Source of the DNA: Dehalococcoidia bacterium
GTDB taxonomy: Bacteria; Chloroflexota; Dehalococcoidia; Tepidiformales; Tepidiformaceae
Assembly: GCA_020847985.1 (NCBI GenBank)
Contig: JADLBC010000003.1
Span: 150,480-214,479, forward strand
Length of the DNA: 64,000 bases
Direction: 5' to 3'
The position numbers and the translations under genes are program-made. The stretch's first letter is position 1. Each line of letters opens with the position of its first letter. Shown here piece by piece: positions 41,780 to 49,601 of this stretch. The notes under the pieces were generated by a model. The model did no database searches. It was not told where the DNA came from and saw only the letters and a program-made list of their open reading frames with translations.

Positions 41780-43456
41780 GTGACACCAGAGCAGGAATTC
41801 CACCTCGCACGGCTCGCCGCCCTGCGCGACCGCGGCGTGCTCACGCAGGGCGAGTTCGAAGAGCGCCGCCGCGAGTTGCTCGGCGATGCCTTCGAAGCCG
41901 CCCCCGGTGAGCCCCTGCGCATCGGCGACGAAACCGCCGGTGCTCACCCTATTTCGCCACCGCCGCCAGCGCTCGAACCATCCCCGGTCGCGGGCGAACC
42001 ACCTTCGCCGCCGTCCCCGGGTGAGCTGCCACCGCCGCCTGCCGCGGGCGCGCTTGAGTGGCCCCCGCCGCCAGTGGCGGCGCCACCACCCGCGGAAGCC
42101 GCGCCCACCCCGTCGTCCGAACCAACGCTCCCGCCGCCGCCCCCTGCCTGGCCGACCGCCACCGCGCCCGCGACTCCGCCGCCACCCGCCCCCTGGGCCA
42201 CGCCCGTGGAGTCGCTGGCCATCGCTGCCCCCGCCACCCCGGGCAGCGGCGATGTCGATACGGGAACGGCGTGGCCCGGGCCCGCGGTCGAGCCCGCCAT
42301 CCCCGGCGATTCCGCCGCCCCGGTGGCATCCGAGTCCTACCCCGTGCGCTTCGAGGTCGAATACCCCGAGAACCTCAACCGCCTGACGACCTTCGTCCGC
42401 GGCATCCTCGTGCTGCCCGCGCTCTTCCTCACCTATCCCCTGTCGTTCGTGCTCTACGCGACCGTGCCGTTCGGCTGGCTGACCGTGTTCCTGCGCCGCT
42501 CCTACCCGGGGTGGCTCTTCGCCACCAACACCGGCATCTTCGGCTTCACCGCGCGCACGCATTCCTACGCGCTCCTCCTCACCGACCGCTATCCCTCCTT
42601 CAACGCCGCCGGGAGCCCGGTGCACCTCGCGTTCGCGCCACCACCCTCGGGGCGGCTCAGCCGCTGGCGCGTCCTCTTCTGGAAAGCCGTGCTTCTGCTC
42701 CCGAACCTCTTCGTCCTCCAGATCCTCTTCTTCTGCGCGCTCGTCGTGAGCGTGATGGCGTGGTTCGCCGTGCTCCTCACCGGGCGCTACCCCCGCGGCC
42801 TCTTCGGCTTCGTCACCGGCGCCGGCCGCTGGTACTACCGCGCCGCCGCCTACTTCCTCTCGTTCAACGACCGCTACCCGCCCTACGCCATCTCCGCCGA
42901 TGCCGGCCCGGCGAGCCGCGGCACCGTGATGGTCTCCGGCATCATTGGCGCGCTCATGGCGGGGGGCCTTGCGGCCGCGATCGGCACCGTCGCCTACCTC
43001 GACAGCGGCGGCCAGGACCAGGACGTGAAGTACGCCGACCTCGTTGCCGGCCGCGCCAACCTCGCCACCATCTACTCCGGCGAGGAGGGCACCGCGGACT
43101 TCAGCGTCCGCCTCACGCGCGCCTACGACCCCGGCCAGGACCTCATCCGCGTGCTCGAACCACCCGCCGGCTCACGCGTCGCCGTCTTCGAGTGGGTCAT
43201 GGTCAACCTGGGCTTTGATGACGAACTGCTGGAAGACGGCATCGCCCGCCTGACCTACGACGCCGGGGGCGAACGCCACTCGGTGCGCGCCGAACTCATC
43301 ACCGCGGGCGGCCACGTCGCCCCCGTATCCCTCGAAGTCACCACCCAGGTGCGCATGCGCGCCGTGTTCATCATCCCCCGCGAGGCCACGCCCGTGAGCC
43401 TCCGCCTCGAACCGCCCTGGGATTCCCTCGGCGGCATCAGCTACCACTTCCGCTGA
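41780..43456 (+). CDS. SHOCT-DUF4389 membrane protein with C-terminal beta domain
   Basis: A 558-residue protein. Residues 1-40 are a SHOCT motif (LAALRDRGVLTQGEFEERRR). Residues 45-185 are a long Pro/Ala-rich linker. Two DUF4389 repeats follow (NRLTTFVRGILVLPALFLTY; GRLSRWRVLFWKAVLLLPNL). A further transmembrane helix near residue 395 (TVMVSGIIGALMAGGLAAAI) leads to a C-terminal beta-rich domain of about 140 residues outside or inside the membrane. The combination of SHOCT, DUF4389 and a beta domain is not one I recognise. GTG start, weakly supported. Confidence 0.75.
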   Translation: MTPEQEFHLARLAALRDRGVLTQGEFEERRRELLGDAFEAAPGEPLRIGDETAGAHPISPPPPALEPSPVAGEPPSPPSPGELPPPPAAGALEWPPPPVAAPPPAEAAPTPSSEPTLPPPPPAWPTATAPATPPPPAPWATPVESLAIAAPATPGSGDVDTGTAWPGPAVEPAIPGDSAAPVASESYPVRFEVEYPENLNRLTTFVRGILVLPALFLTYPLSFVLYATVPFGWLTVFLRRSYPGWLFATNTGIFGFTARTHSYALLLTDRYPSFNAAGSPVHLAFAPPPSGRLSRWRVLFWKAVLLLPNLFVLQILFFCALVVSVMAWFAVLLTGRYPRGLFGFVTGAGRWYYRAAAYFLSFNDRYPPYAISADAGPASRGTVMVSGIIGALMAGGLAAAIGTVAYLDSGGQDQDVKYADLVAGRANLATIYSGEEGTADFSVRLTRAYDPGQDLIRVLEPPAGSRVAVFEWVMVNLGFDDELLEDGIARLTYDAGGERHSVRAELITAGGHVAPVSLEVTTQVRMRAVFIIPREATPVSLRLEPPWDSLGGISYHFR

Positions 43457-43487
43457 CCCGGCACTGGGCGATTCGCACCCGCTACGG

Positions 43488-43493
43488 GATACT
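43488..43493 (+). promoter_or_regulatory. -10 element, leaderless class
   Basis: GATACT ending 6 nt before ATG 43500. Confidence 0.45.
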
Positions 43494-43499
43494 GCCCCC

Positions 43500-44657
43500 A
43501 TGACCGGGTTCCGCATCCCATTCTTCCGGCCTTCCGTCGGCCAAGGCGAAATCGCCGCCGTCACCGAATGCCTGCGCAGCGGCTGGCTCACCACCGGCCC
43601 CAACGTGAACGCCCTCGAAGCCGAGCTCGCGGCCTACACCGGCGCCCCCCACATCAACGCCGTCAATTCCGCCACCGCCGCGCTCCATCTCGCCCTCGCC
43701 GCCTGGGACCTCCAGCCCGGCGACGAAGTCATCACCACGCCCTATACCTTCGCCGCGACCGCGACCACCATCATCCACGCGGGCGGCACCCCCGTGTTCG
43801 CCGATGTCCGCGATTTCGACGCCAACATCGACCCCGAAGCGATCGAGCGCGCCGTCACCCCGCGCACGCGCGCCATCGTCCCCGTGCACTTCGCCGGCGA
43901 ACCCTGCGACATGGACGCGATCAACGCCATCGCCGCCCGCCACGGCCTGAAGGTGCTCGAAGATGCCGCCCACGCCATCGGCACGCTGTATCGGGGCCGC
44001 ATGGTGGGCACCCTCAGCGATGCCGCCGCCTTCAGCTTCTACGCCACCAAGAACATCACCACCGCCGAGGGCGGCGCCCTCGCCACCGCCGACCCCGGCC
44101 TCAGCGACCGCGTCCGCCGCCTCACCCTGCACGGCATGTCGAAGGACGCCTGGAAGCGCTACGACGCCGGCGGGAGCTGGCGCTACGACATCGTCGAGTT
44201 CGGCTTCAAGGACAACCTCACCGATATCGCCGCCGCCCTGGGCCGCCAGCAGCTTCGCCGCCTCGAGCAGTTCATCGAGGACCGCACGCGCGTCGCCCAG
44301 CGCTACTTCGCCAACCTCCGCGACGAAGAGGCCCTCATCCTCCCCGGCTTCAGCGAGGGCAACCGCCACTGCTGGCACCTCTTCATGGTCCGGGTCCGCA
44401 ACGAAGTCAGCGCCGCTCCCCGCGATGACGTCATTCGCAAGCTCAACGAACGCGGCATCCAGACGTCGGTGCACTTCATCCCGCTGCACTCGTTCACGGC
44501 CTACAAGGCACTGGGCCGCTGGCAGTGGGGCGATTTCCCCGTCGCCGAGGGCATCTTCGAAGGCGCCATCTCCCTCCCCATGTTCCCCGACCTCACGAAC
44601 GCCGAAGTCGATGACGTCTGCCAGGCGCTGCGCGAGATCCTGCGGGGCACCGCCTGA
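43500..44657 (+). CDS. DegT/DnrJ/EryC1/StrS-family aminotransferase
   Basis: A 385-residue PLP-dependent sugar aminotransferase. IPFFRPSVGQGEIAAVTECL, SGWLTTGPNVNALE, then the cofactor loop NSATAALHLALAAW and VLEDAAHAIGTLYRGRMVG, and the Schiff-base Lys in FSFYATKNITTAEGGAL. The C-terminal QTSVHFIPLHSFTAYKALG shows the His of the substrate side. It aminates keto-sugar nucleotides for glycan or polysaccharide decoration. No other nucleotide-sugar gene is adjacent, so the product sugar is unknown. Confidence 0.95.
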   Translation: MTGFRIPFFRPSVGQGEIAAVTECLRSGWLTTGPNVNALEAELAAYTGAPHINAVNSATAALHLALAAWDLQPGDEVITTPYTFAATATTIIHAGGTPVFADVRDFDANIDPEAIERAVTPRTRAIVPVHFAGEPCDMDAINAIAARHGLKVLEDAAHAIGTLYRGRMVGTLSDAAAFSFYATKNITTAEGGALATADPGLSDRVRRLTLHGMSKDAWKRYDAGGSWRYDIVEFGFKDNLTDIAAALGRQQLRRLEQFIEDRTRVAQRYFANLRDEEALILPGFSEGNRHCWHLFMVRVRNEVSAAPRDDVIRKLNERGIQTSVHFIPLHSFTAYKALGRWQWGDFPVAEGIFEGAISLPMFPDLTNAEVDDVCQALREILRGTA

Positions 44658-44673
44658 GCCGCCGGCCGGAACT

Positions 44674-45291
44674 GTGACGACGGGTCTGCCGAGGGTCGCC
44701 GTTCAGCGGTGCGCCGCCGCGAGCGTGGCCTGCGCGGCCCTTCTCTTCGTCGCGGCCTGTGGCGGACAGGCGCAACGCGCGGCTCCCACGGCGACGCCGG
44801 CCGCGCAACCGGCACGGCCCACGCCCGCGTTCACCGTCGTGCTCCCCGGCATCTCCAGCGGCTCCAGCGATATCACCGGGCGGGGTGGCCTGCCCCCCGC
44901 CTGCGCTGCCGGCGCGCTCGAACTCTCGGCGGGCTCACCCGTGGGCGCCACCGCGATGATGACCCTCAGCCTCACCATCCGGAACACGGCCGCCGCCTGC
45001 ACCCTGCGCCCGCTCGCCATCCGCTTCGACGGCGATACCGGCACCTTCGCGGCGTCCGATTGGCCCCGGCCCGCGCTCAGCATCCCCGCGGACGGACGCG
45101 CCTACATCACCCTCGTCTGGAGCTGGAAAGCCAACGCCGAAGGCCCCTGCGCCCGCCGCGAACCACCCGCCGCCGAGGCCGTCATCGCCCTCCCCATCGC
45201 CGCCGGCGCCGACCTTCGCGCACCCATCACCATCGCGCTGGCCCCCTGCGACGCCACCCTCTCCATCCTCGATTCAGGCCTGGTCCCATAA
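44674..45291 (+). CDS. DUF4232-like lipoprotein
   Basis: A 205-residue exported protein with lipoprotein signal VACAALLFVAA-CGGQ. A Pro/Thr linker is followed by a single beta-sandwich resembling DUF4232 (SLTIRNTAAACTLRPLAIRF; SIPADGRAYITLVWSW). The Cys pair around CTLRP and CDATLSI probably forms a disulfide. GTG start, 17 bases after the aminotransferase. The last 150 bases plus downstream repeat have been duplicated in tandem. Confidence 0.7.
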   Translation: MTTGLPRVAVQRCAAASVACAALLFVAACGGQAQRAAPTATPAAQPARPTPAFTVVLPGISSGSSDITGRGGLPPACAAGALELSAGSPVGATAMMTLSLTIRNTAAACTLRPLAIRFDGDTGTFAASDWPRPALSIPADGRAYITLVWSWKANAEGPCARREPPAAEAVIALPIAAGADLRAPITIALAPCDATLSILDSGLVP

Positions 45292-45361
45292 CGAACCACC
45301 TCACGGGGCGCGGCTCGTCCCGGGGTAGCCCCTGGGAACTGGGAACCGGCAACTGGGAACT
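45141..45361 (+). repeat. Tandem duplication, copy 1 (3' end of lipoprotein gene plus repeat)
   Basis: 221 bases covering the last 50 codons of the lipoprotein gene, its stop, CCGGGGTAGCCCC and TGGGAAC-type units. A second copy starts at 45368 with an offset of 227 bases. Confidence 0.85.
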
Positions 45362-45367
45362 CAGTTC

Positions 45368-45566
45368 AGGCCCCTGCGCCCGCCGCGAACCACCCGCCGC
45401 CGAGGCCGTCATCGCCCTCCCCATCGCCGCCGGCGCCGACCTTCGCGCACCCATCACCATCGCCCGCTCCATCCTCGATTCAGGCTGGTCCCATAACGAA
45501 CCACCTCACGGGGCGCGCCTCATCCCGGGGTAGCCCCTGGGAACTGGGAACCGGCAACTGGGAACT
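45368..45566 (+). repeat. Tandem duplication, copy 2 (degraded)
   Basis: 199 bases matching copy 1 with a net loss of about 21 bases (the segment corresponding to the ALAPCDATL codons) and one single-base loss, plus a few substitutions. It is non-coding and ends at the TAG stop of the convergent sortase gene, which shares bases with the last 7-bp unit. Confidence 0.85.
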
Positions 45567-46230
45567 AGTTGACCTTCGCCACGCGCTCAGCGACCACCAC
45601 ATCGCGGCTCACGTACTCCTGGCCCGTGGAATCGAGTTCGCCCCCGCAGGTGATGAGCGTGATCCACTCCTTGCCGTTGCGGTTCGGCGGCCAGATCACC
45701 TCGCCCGTCGGGAAGTTGTCGCGGTGGTAGCGGTTCTTCGTGATGACCTGGTAGGTGTACTTCGTCCCGTCTTCCATCACCACGTCGACCTCGTCGCCGA
45801 CCTTCAGCGAACTCAGCTTCTGGAACGGCGCGGGGATGCTGTGGTAGTAGATGTGCGCCGAGAACACCGCGTTCCCGCCCCATCCCGGCCGGTCCCAGAT
45901 GGAATACCAGCCCACGTGCGTGTTCGTGTTCTTGGGCGTGTCCATGTAGTTGTCTTTGGTGAGCCCCAGCTCCTCGATCGGCGAATCCACCTTCAGCGAC
46001 GGGATCTGGAGCTTGCCCACCTTGCCCGAAAACGGCGTCGGCGTCGGCGTTGGCGTGGAGGTCGCCGTGGCCGTGGCGGTGGCGGTCGGCGTGGCCGTGT
46101 CCGCCGCCGCCGGCGCGGCCGTTGACGCCTGTTCCTGTTCCTTCTTGTCGCCGCCGCACGCGGCCGCCAGGGCGAGGAGCGAAACGCCCGCGGCGAGCGT
46201 CAGCACGGGCAGGATACGGGTGAACTTCAC
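45565..46230 (-). CDS. Sortase (class E/F-like), membrane or lipid anchored
   Basis: A 221-residue sortase. N-terminal signal/anchor ILPVLTLAAGVSLLALAAAC is lipobox-like. A Thr/Pro linker follows, then the sortase barrel: GKLQIPSLKVDSPIEELGLT, catalytic His in NAVFSAHIYYHSIP, Cys in ITLITCGGELD and Arg in EYVSRDVVVAERV. It should cleave a C-terminal sorting motif and join proteins to the wall or another amine. GTG 46230 with GGAGAG upstream preferred over an upstream in-frame start. It is a tandem paralogue of the next sortase, 54 bases away. No adjacent LPxTG substrate seen. Confidence 0.9.
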   Translation of the reverse strand: MKFTRILPVLTLAAGVSLLALAAACGGDKKEQEQASTAAPAAADTATPTATATATATSTPTPTPTPFSGKVGKLQIPSLKVDSPIEELGLTKDNYMDTPKNTNTHVGWYSIWDRPGWGGNAVFSAHIYYHSIPAPFQKLSSLKVGDEVDVVMEDGTKYTYQVITKNRYHRDNFPTGEVIWPPNRNGKEWITLITCGGELDSTGQEYVSRDVVVAERVAKVN

Positions 46231-46284
46231 AGGGACTCTCCGGGATGCTTCAGGTTCGAAATCCACGCCCCGCGGGGCGGGCGG

Positions 46285-46962
46285 CTAGGGAACGCGTTCG
46301 GCCACCACGACATCGCGATGGAGGTACTCGCCCGGCCCGCCTGGCGTCGCCGAGACGAAATCCCCCCCGCAGGTGATCAATGTCACCCATTGCTTGCCGG
46401 CGGGCCGGTCCTGCGGCCAGATCAGGTCGCCCATGGGAATCGTGGAGACGTCGTACCGCTTCTTCCGCACGACCTTGTAGCGGTACTCCTCCCCGTTCTC
46501 CATCTGGATCACGATCTCGTCGCCGGCTTCGGTGTTCTTCAGGTTATAAAACGGCCCCCGGATATCGGGCCAGTAATCGACGTGCGCCGAAAAGACGGCA
46601 TTACCATCCCACCCCGGCCGCGAATAGGGCGTGTACCAGCCGCTGTTGTGCGGGTCGTGCGGCACATCGAGCTCGTTGTTCGGCTTCAGCCCGATCTCCT
46701 CTACCGCCGAATCCACCTTGAACCGCGGGATTCGCAGCCGCGCCACCTTGCCATCGAACGGCGTCGGCGTGGGCGAAGGGGGCACCTCCGCCGTGCTCGT
46801 GGGCGCCGCCGGTGTGGGTGTCTCCGCCGCCGCCACGAAGTCGAACTCCTGGACCGGCTTCTCCTCGTGCTTGCCGCTGCCGCCCGCCGTCAGCACCCCG
46901 AACAGCAGCATCGTCGCGCCCGCGACGAACGAAAAGATGGCCATCGATTGGAGGACGCGCAT
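46285..46962 (-). CDS. Sortase (class E/F-like), membrane anchored
   Basis: A 225-residue sortase. An N-terminal uncleaved helix (MAIFSFVAGATMLLFGVL) is followed by a Pro/Thr-rich spacer and the catalytic domain with ARLRIPRFKVDSAVEEIGLK, His in NAVFSAHVDYWPDI, Cys in VTLITCGGDFVSA and Arg in LHRDVVVAERV. It shares most catalytic and substrate-loop features with the downstream sortase, indicating gene duplication with different membrane anchoring. A TACGCT -10 box lies about 36 nt before the ATG. Which of the local surface proteins it processes is not evident. Confidence 0.9.
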   Translation of the reverse strand: MRVLQSMAIFSFVAGATMLLFGVLTAGGSGKHEEKPVQEFDFVAAAETPTPAAPTSTAEVPPSPTPTPFDGKVARLRIPRFKVDSAVEEIGLKPNNELDVPHDPHNSGWYTPYSRPGWDGNAVFSAHVDYWPDIRGPFYNLKNTEAGDEIVIQMENGEEYRYKVVRKKRYDVSTIPMGDLIWPQDRPAGKQWVTLITCGGDFVSATPGGPGEYLHRDVVVAERVP

Positions 46963-47019
46963 GCTGCCTGGGGGACCCTTCCCGGCCCGTAGCGTACCCG
47001 AGATGCGGGCAAGGGGGGA

Positions 47020-47775
47020 TTAATCCGGCCCGCCGCGCCCTCGCGGTTTCGCCCTCTGCCGCGCGAGCACCACGCCCCCGGCAGCGCCGCCGGCCACCAG
47101 CAGCGCGACCCCCGCGATGAAGTACGGCAGGCCGCTGCTTTCGCCATCGCCGCCGCCGTTCGCGCCCGGCACGGCGGTGCCGCCGGCTTCCGGCGTCACG
47201 CTCGCCACGCCCGGCGCCCGCGGCGTCACGCTCGCCCGCGCCGCCTGCGACCCGAACGGCAGGGGGATGTCGTCCGTGGGGATCGCGCTCGCCACGATCG
47301 GCGGCGGCTGGATCGGCGTCCCCGGCGCCCCCACCCGCGGCGTCGCCGTCGCCGATGGCGCGGGCGGCGTGGGTGTGGCCGTGGGCAGCGGCAGCGGCGT
47401 TCCCGAACCCGCGTTCAGGTTCAGTTCCTGCACGCCCGTCTTCCAGTTCGCCGCCTGGCCCGTCTCCCGCCCGCCGATGGTGAAGGTCACGCTCTTGCCT
47501 TCGCGGCCGCAGCCCGGGGCCTGCGTTTCGTGCATCACATGGATGACGTACTGCGCCACGCCGTTCTCGATGAATACCGGCGTCGTGCCGCGTTCACCCT
47601 GCGTGCAGTCCCGGCCGTCGATGTAGCCGCGCACTTCCGCGGTCGCAGGCGGGAGCTTCCCATCGATGCTCGCCGTGCCATAGAAGGTGGAAGGCAGCGC
47701 CGGCTGCGCCCATGCCCGGCCGCCCATCGCCACCATGGCGCCGAGCGCGAACAGGGCCGCCAGCATCAGCCGCAT
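47020..47775 (-). CDS. Secreted single-pass protein, paralogue of the 54828 gene
   Basis: A 251-residue protein. Signal peptide (LMLAALFALGAMVAMGGRAWA-Q as written in pieces), then an 80-residue domain: PSTFYGTASIDGKLPPATAE, VRGYIDGRDC, YVIHVMHETQAPGCGREG and VTFTIGG. A Pro/Thr linker to residue 210 and a C-terminal helix (YFIAGVALLVAGGAAGGVVL) with a basic RQRAKPRGRGG tail follow. The domain recurs at 54828-55586. Its Cys pairs and beta pattern suggest a small disulfide-stabilised sandwich. Ligand unknown. It lies just upstream of the sortases in the same direction. Confidence 0.7.
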   Translation of the reverse strand: MRLMLAALFALGAMVAMGGRAWAQPALPSTFYGTASIDGKLPPATAEVRGYIDGRDCTQGERGTTPVFIENGVAQYVIHVMHETQAPGCGREGKSVTFTIGGRETGQAANWKTGVQELNLNAGSGTPLPLPTATPTPPAPSATATPRVGAPGTPIQPPPIVASAIPTDDIPLPFGSQAARASVTPRAPGVASVTPEAGGTAVPGANGGGDGESSGLPYFIAGVALLVAGGAAGGVVLARQRAKPRGRGGPD

Positions 47776-47910
47776 GCACCCACTTTCGCGCACCCCCACC
47801 CGATGCGCGAACCTGCCGGGCCGCGCCGCGCGCGTGTTGGGCATCTCCCCGATAGCGCATTTGACGCAGGGGAGTTAGTTTATGTCCCATTCTTCCCGGG
47901 GAGGCGTTCC

Positions 47911-49173
47911 CTGGCGCTCATCGGCAAGAGTCTCCGCGACGCGCGGGTCCAGCGCGGCATCTCCATCGAGCAGGTTGCCCAGGAGACCCGCATCTCGCCG
48001 CGCTTCCTCCAGGCACTCGAAGACGAACGCTTCGACGAACTGCCCGCGCCCGTCTATGTCCGCGGCTTCCTCCGCTCCTACGCCAACTTCCTCCAGCTCG
48101 ACCCCGAGCCGCTCGTCGCCGAACTGACGGGCGTGGGGCCGCGCGGCGCCTCGCCCGATGCCTTCGTCCCCGGGCCCGCCGTGCCCGCCGGCCAGCGCGT
48201 GCGCCGCCCCAACAGCCGCTCCTCGCGCGACCCCTTCGCACGCCAGGCGCCCGCCCGTTCCGGCCAGGGCGAGGCCGTCGCGCCCATGCCGGAGCCGCCC
48301 ATCGTCCTCCCCCGCCCTTCGACCATCGAAGCCGATGCATGGGCCCCCGAGCCCGAGGACGATGCCCCCGAGCCCGCTGCCTACCGGCCGCGCGGGGTCG
48401 CTGTCGCCCCACCCCCCGAGATCGTGGACGAAGACTTCGACGACGAAGCCGCCTTCGCCCCCGAGGAGGAGACCTACCGCTCGCGCCGCGTGTCCGGGAT
48501 GCTGGTCGAACGCCCCGAACCGGCTGATAGCTCCGGCCGCATCACCCGCATCGTCGCGCTCGTGGGCATCGGCGTGCTCGTGCTGATCGCCGGGCTCGCC
48601 GCCGCCGTCTTCCTCACCCGCGGCGGCGACGACGGCGACAAGGCCGCTTCCGCCACGAGCACGGCCACGCCCAAACCAACGAACATCATCGCCATCACGG
48701 GGTCGCCCACGGCTTCGCCCTCGCCGGCAGCCTCGCCCTCCGTATCGCCCACGGCCAGCGTGTCGGCCACCGCCTCCGTTTCGCCGTCGCCCACCGGCAC
48801 CGAGACCCCCGGCGCCACGCCCGGCACCCCCGCGCCGACGGCGACGCGCTCGGCGAACACCCCGGCGCCGACGCAGCCCGCCGCCACCGCCACCAACGCC
48901 CCGGCGCCGACGAACACCCCCATCCCGCCCACCTCCACGCCCACGCGCGTCCCAACGCCCGCCCCCACGCCCACCACGCCGATCATCCAACCCGGCTCCC
49001 AGGGCTATTCCGAGTGTGTGAATGGCGATTGCGGCGACTCCCCCTACCGCGTGGTCTGCGCCCCCAGCGGTTGGTTCCTCGATCGCCAGCCCTATTTCCC
49101 AGCCGAGCAGTACCGCTGGGTCGTCGTCACCGTGGAAAAGACCGGCCAGGCCCAGTACATCTGCGGCAACTAG
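47911..49173 (+). CDS. RodZ-like HTH membrane protein with probable CTG start
   Basis: About 420 residues. Residues 1-70 are an HTH_25/RodZ domain (IGKSLRDARVQRGISIEQVA; LQALEDERFDELPAPVYVRG). A Pro-rich cytoplasmic linker, one transmembrane helix (VALVGIGVLVLIAGLAAAVF), a long Thr/Pro/Ser stretch outside, and a small Cys-containing C-terminal domain (QPGSQGYSECVNGDCGDSPY) follow. RodZ proteins link MreB to the wall synthesis machinery. There is no ATG, GTG or TTG at the right place. CTG 47911 lies 6 nt after GGGGAGG and gives the family's usual first residues (x-ALIGKSL), so CTG initiation is proposed. Confidence 0.8.
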   Translation: MALIGKSLRDARVQRGISIEQVAQETRISPRFLQALEDERFDELPAPVYVRGFLRSYANFLQLDPEPLVAELTGVGPRGASPDAFVPGPAVPAGQRVRRPNSRSSRDPFARQAPARSGQGEAVAPMPEPPIVLPRPSTIEADAWAPEPEDDAPEPAAYRPRGVAVAPPPEIVDEDFDDEAAFAPEEETYRSRRVSGMLVERPEPADSSGRITRIVALVGIGVLVLIAGLAAAVFLTRGGDDGDKAASATSTATPKPTNIIAITGSPTASPSPAASPSVSPTASVSATASVSPSPTGTETPGATPGTPAPTATRSANTPAPTQPAATATNAPAPTNTPIPPTSTPTRVPTPAPTPTTPIIQPGSQGYSECVNGDCGDSPYRVVCAPSGWFLDRQPYFPAEQYRWVVVTVEKTGQAQYICGN

Positions 49174-49177
49174 GACC

Positions 49178-49601
49178 GAGAGAAAAGAGAAAAGAGGAAG
49201 GAGAAAAGGGCCCTCCTTCCCCGTTCCGACACAATGGACCGCCCGGGGTTGTCCCACTTAGGCTCGAACCTCGCACCTGCTCCCGCCGCACACGAAAAAG
49301 GACGCCCCCACCCGGGAAGCCTCCTTTCCTCTTTCCTCATTTCTCTGCTCTCTCCCCGGGGTTGTCCCGCTCGAACCTCGAACCTCGAGCCTCGAACCTC
49401 GAATCCGCTCCCGCCGCACACGAAAGGAGGCTCCCATCCGGGAAGCCTCCCTTCCTCTTTCCTCATTTCTCTTCTCTCTCCCCGGGGTTGTCCCGCTCGA
49501 GCCTCGAGCCTCGAACCTCGAACCCGGTTCGCCCCACACGAAAAAGGAGGCCCCCACCCGGGAAGCCTCCTTTCCTCTTTCCTCTTTCCTCTCGTCTCTC
49601 C
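49178..49601 (+). repeat. Repeat block: purine tract and three 113-126-bp tandem units
   Basis: A G/A tract (49178-49215) is followed by units 49243-49355, 49356-49481 and 49482-49601. Each begins CCGGGGTTGTCCC, continues with CTCGAAC/CTCGAGC 7-mers, then a segment with GCCGCACACGAAAAAGGAGG-type sequence whose AAAGGAGGC pairs with GCCTCCTTT, and ends in a C/T tract. Each unit can form a terminator-like hairpin followed by pyrimidines. The block occupies the whole gap between two convergent genes, with nothing coding in it. Confidence 0.9.

Noticed and set aside
46245..46275. GGTTCGAAATCC resembling a tRNA T-loop
   Set aside because: No acceptor stem, anticodon arm or CCA-adjacent pairing can be built around it; it lies in the leader of the sortase gene.
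23081..49601. Repeat arrays considered as CRISPR arrays
   Set aside because: Units are 7 bp without spacers and no cas gene is present.
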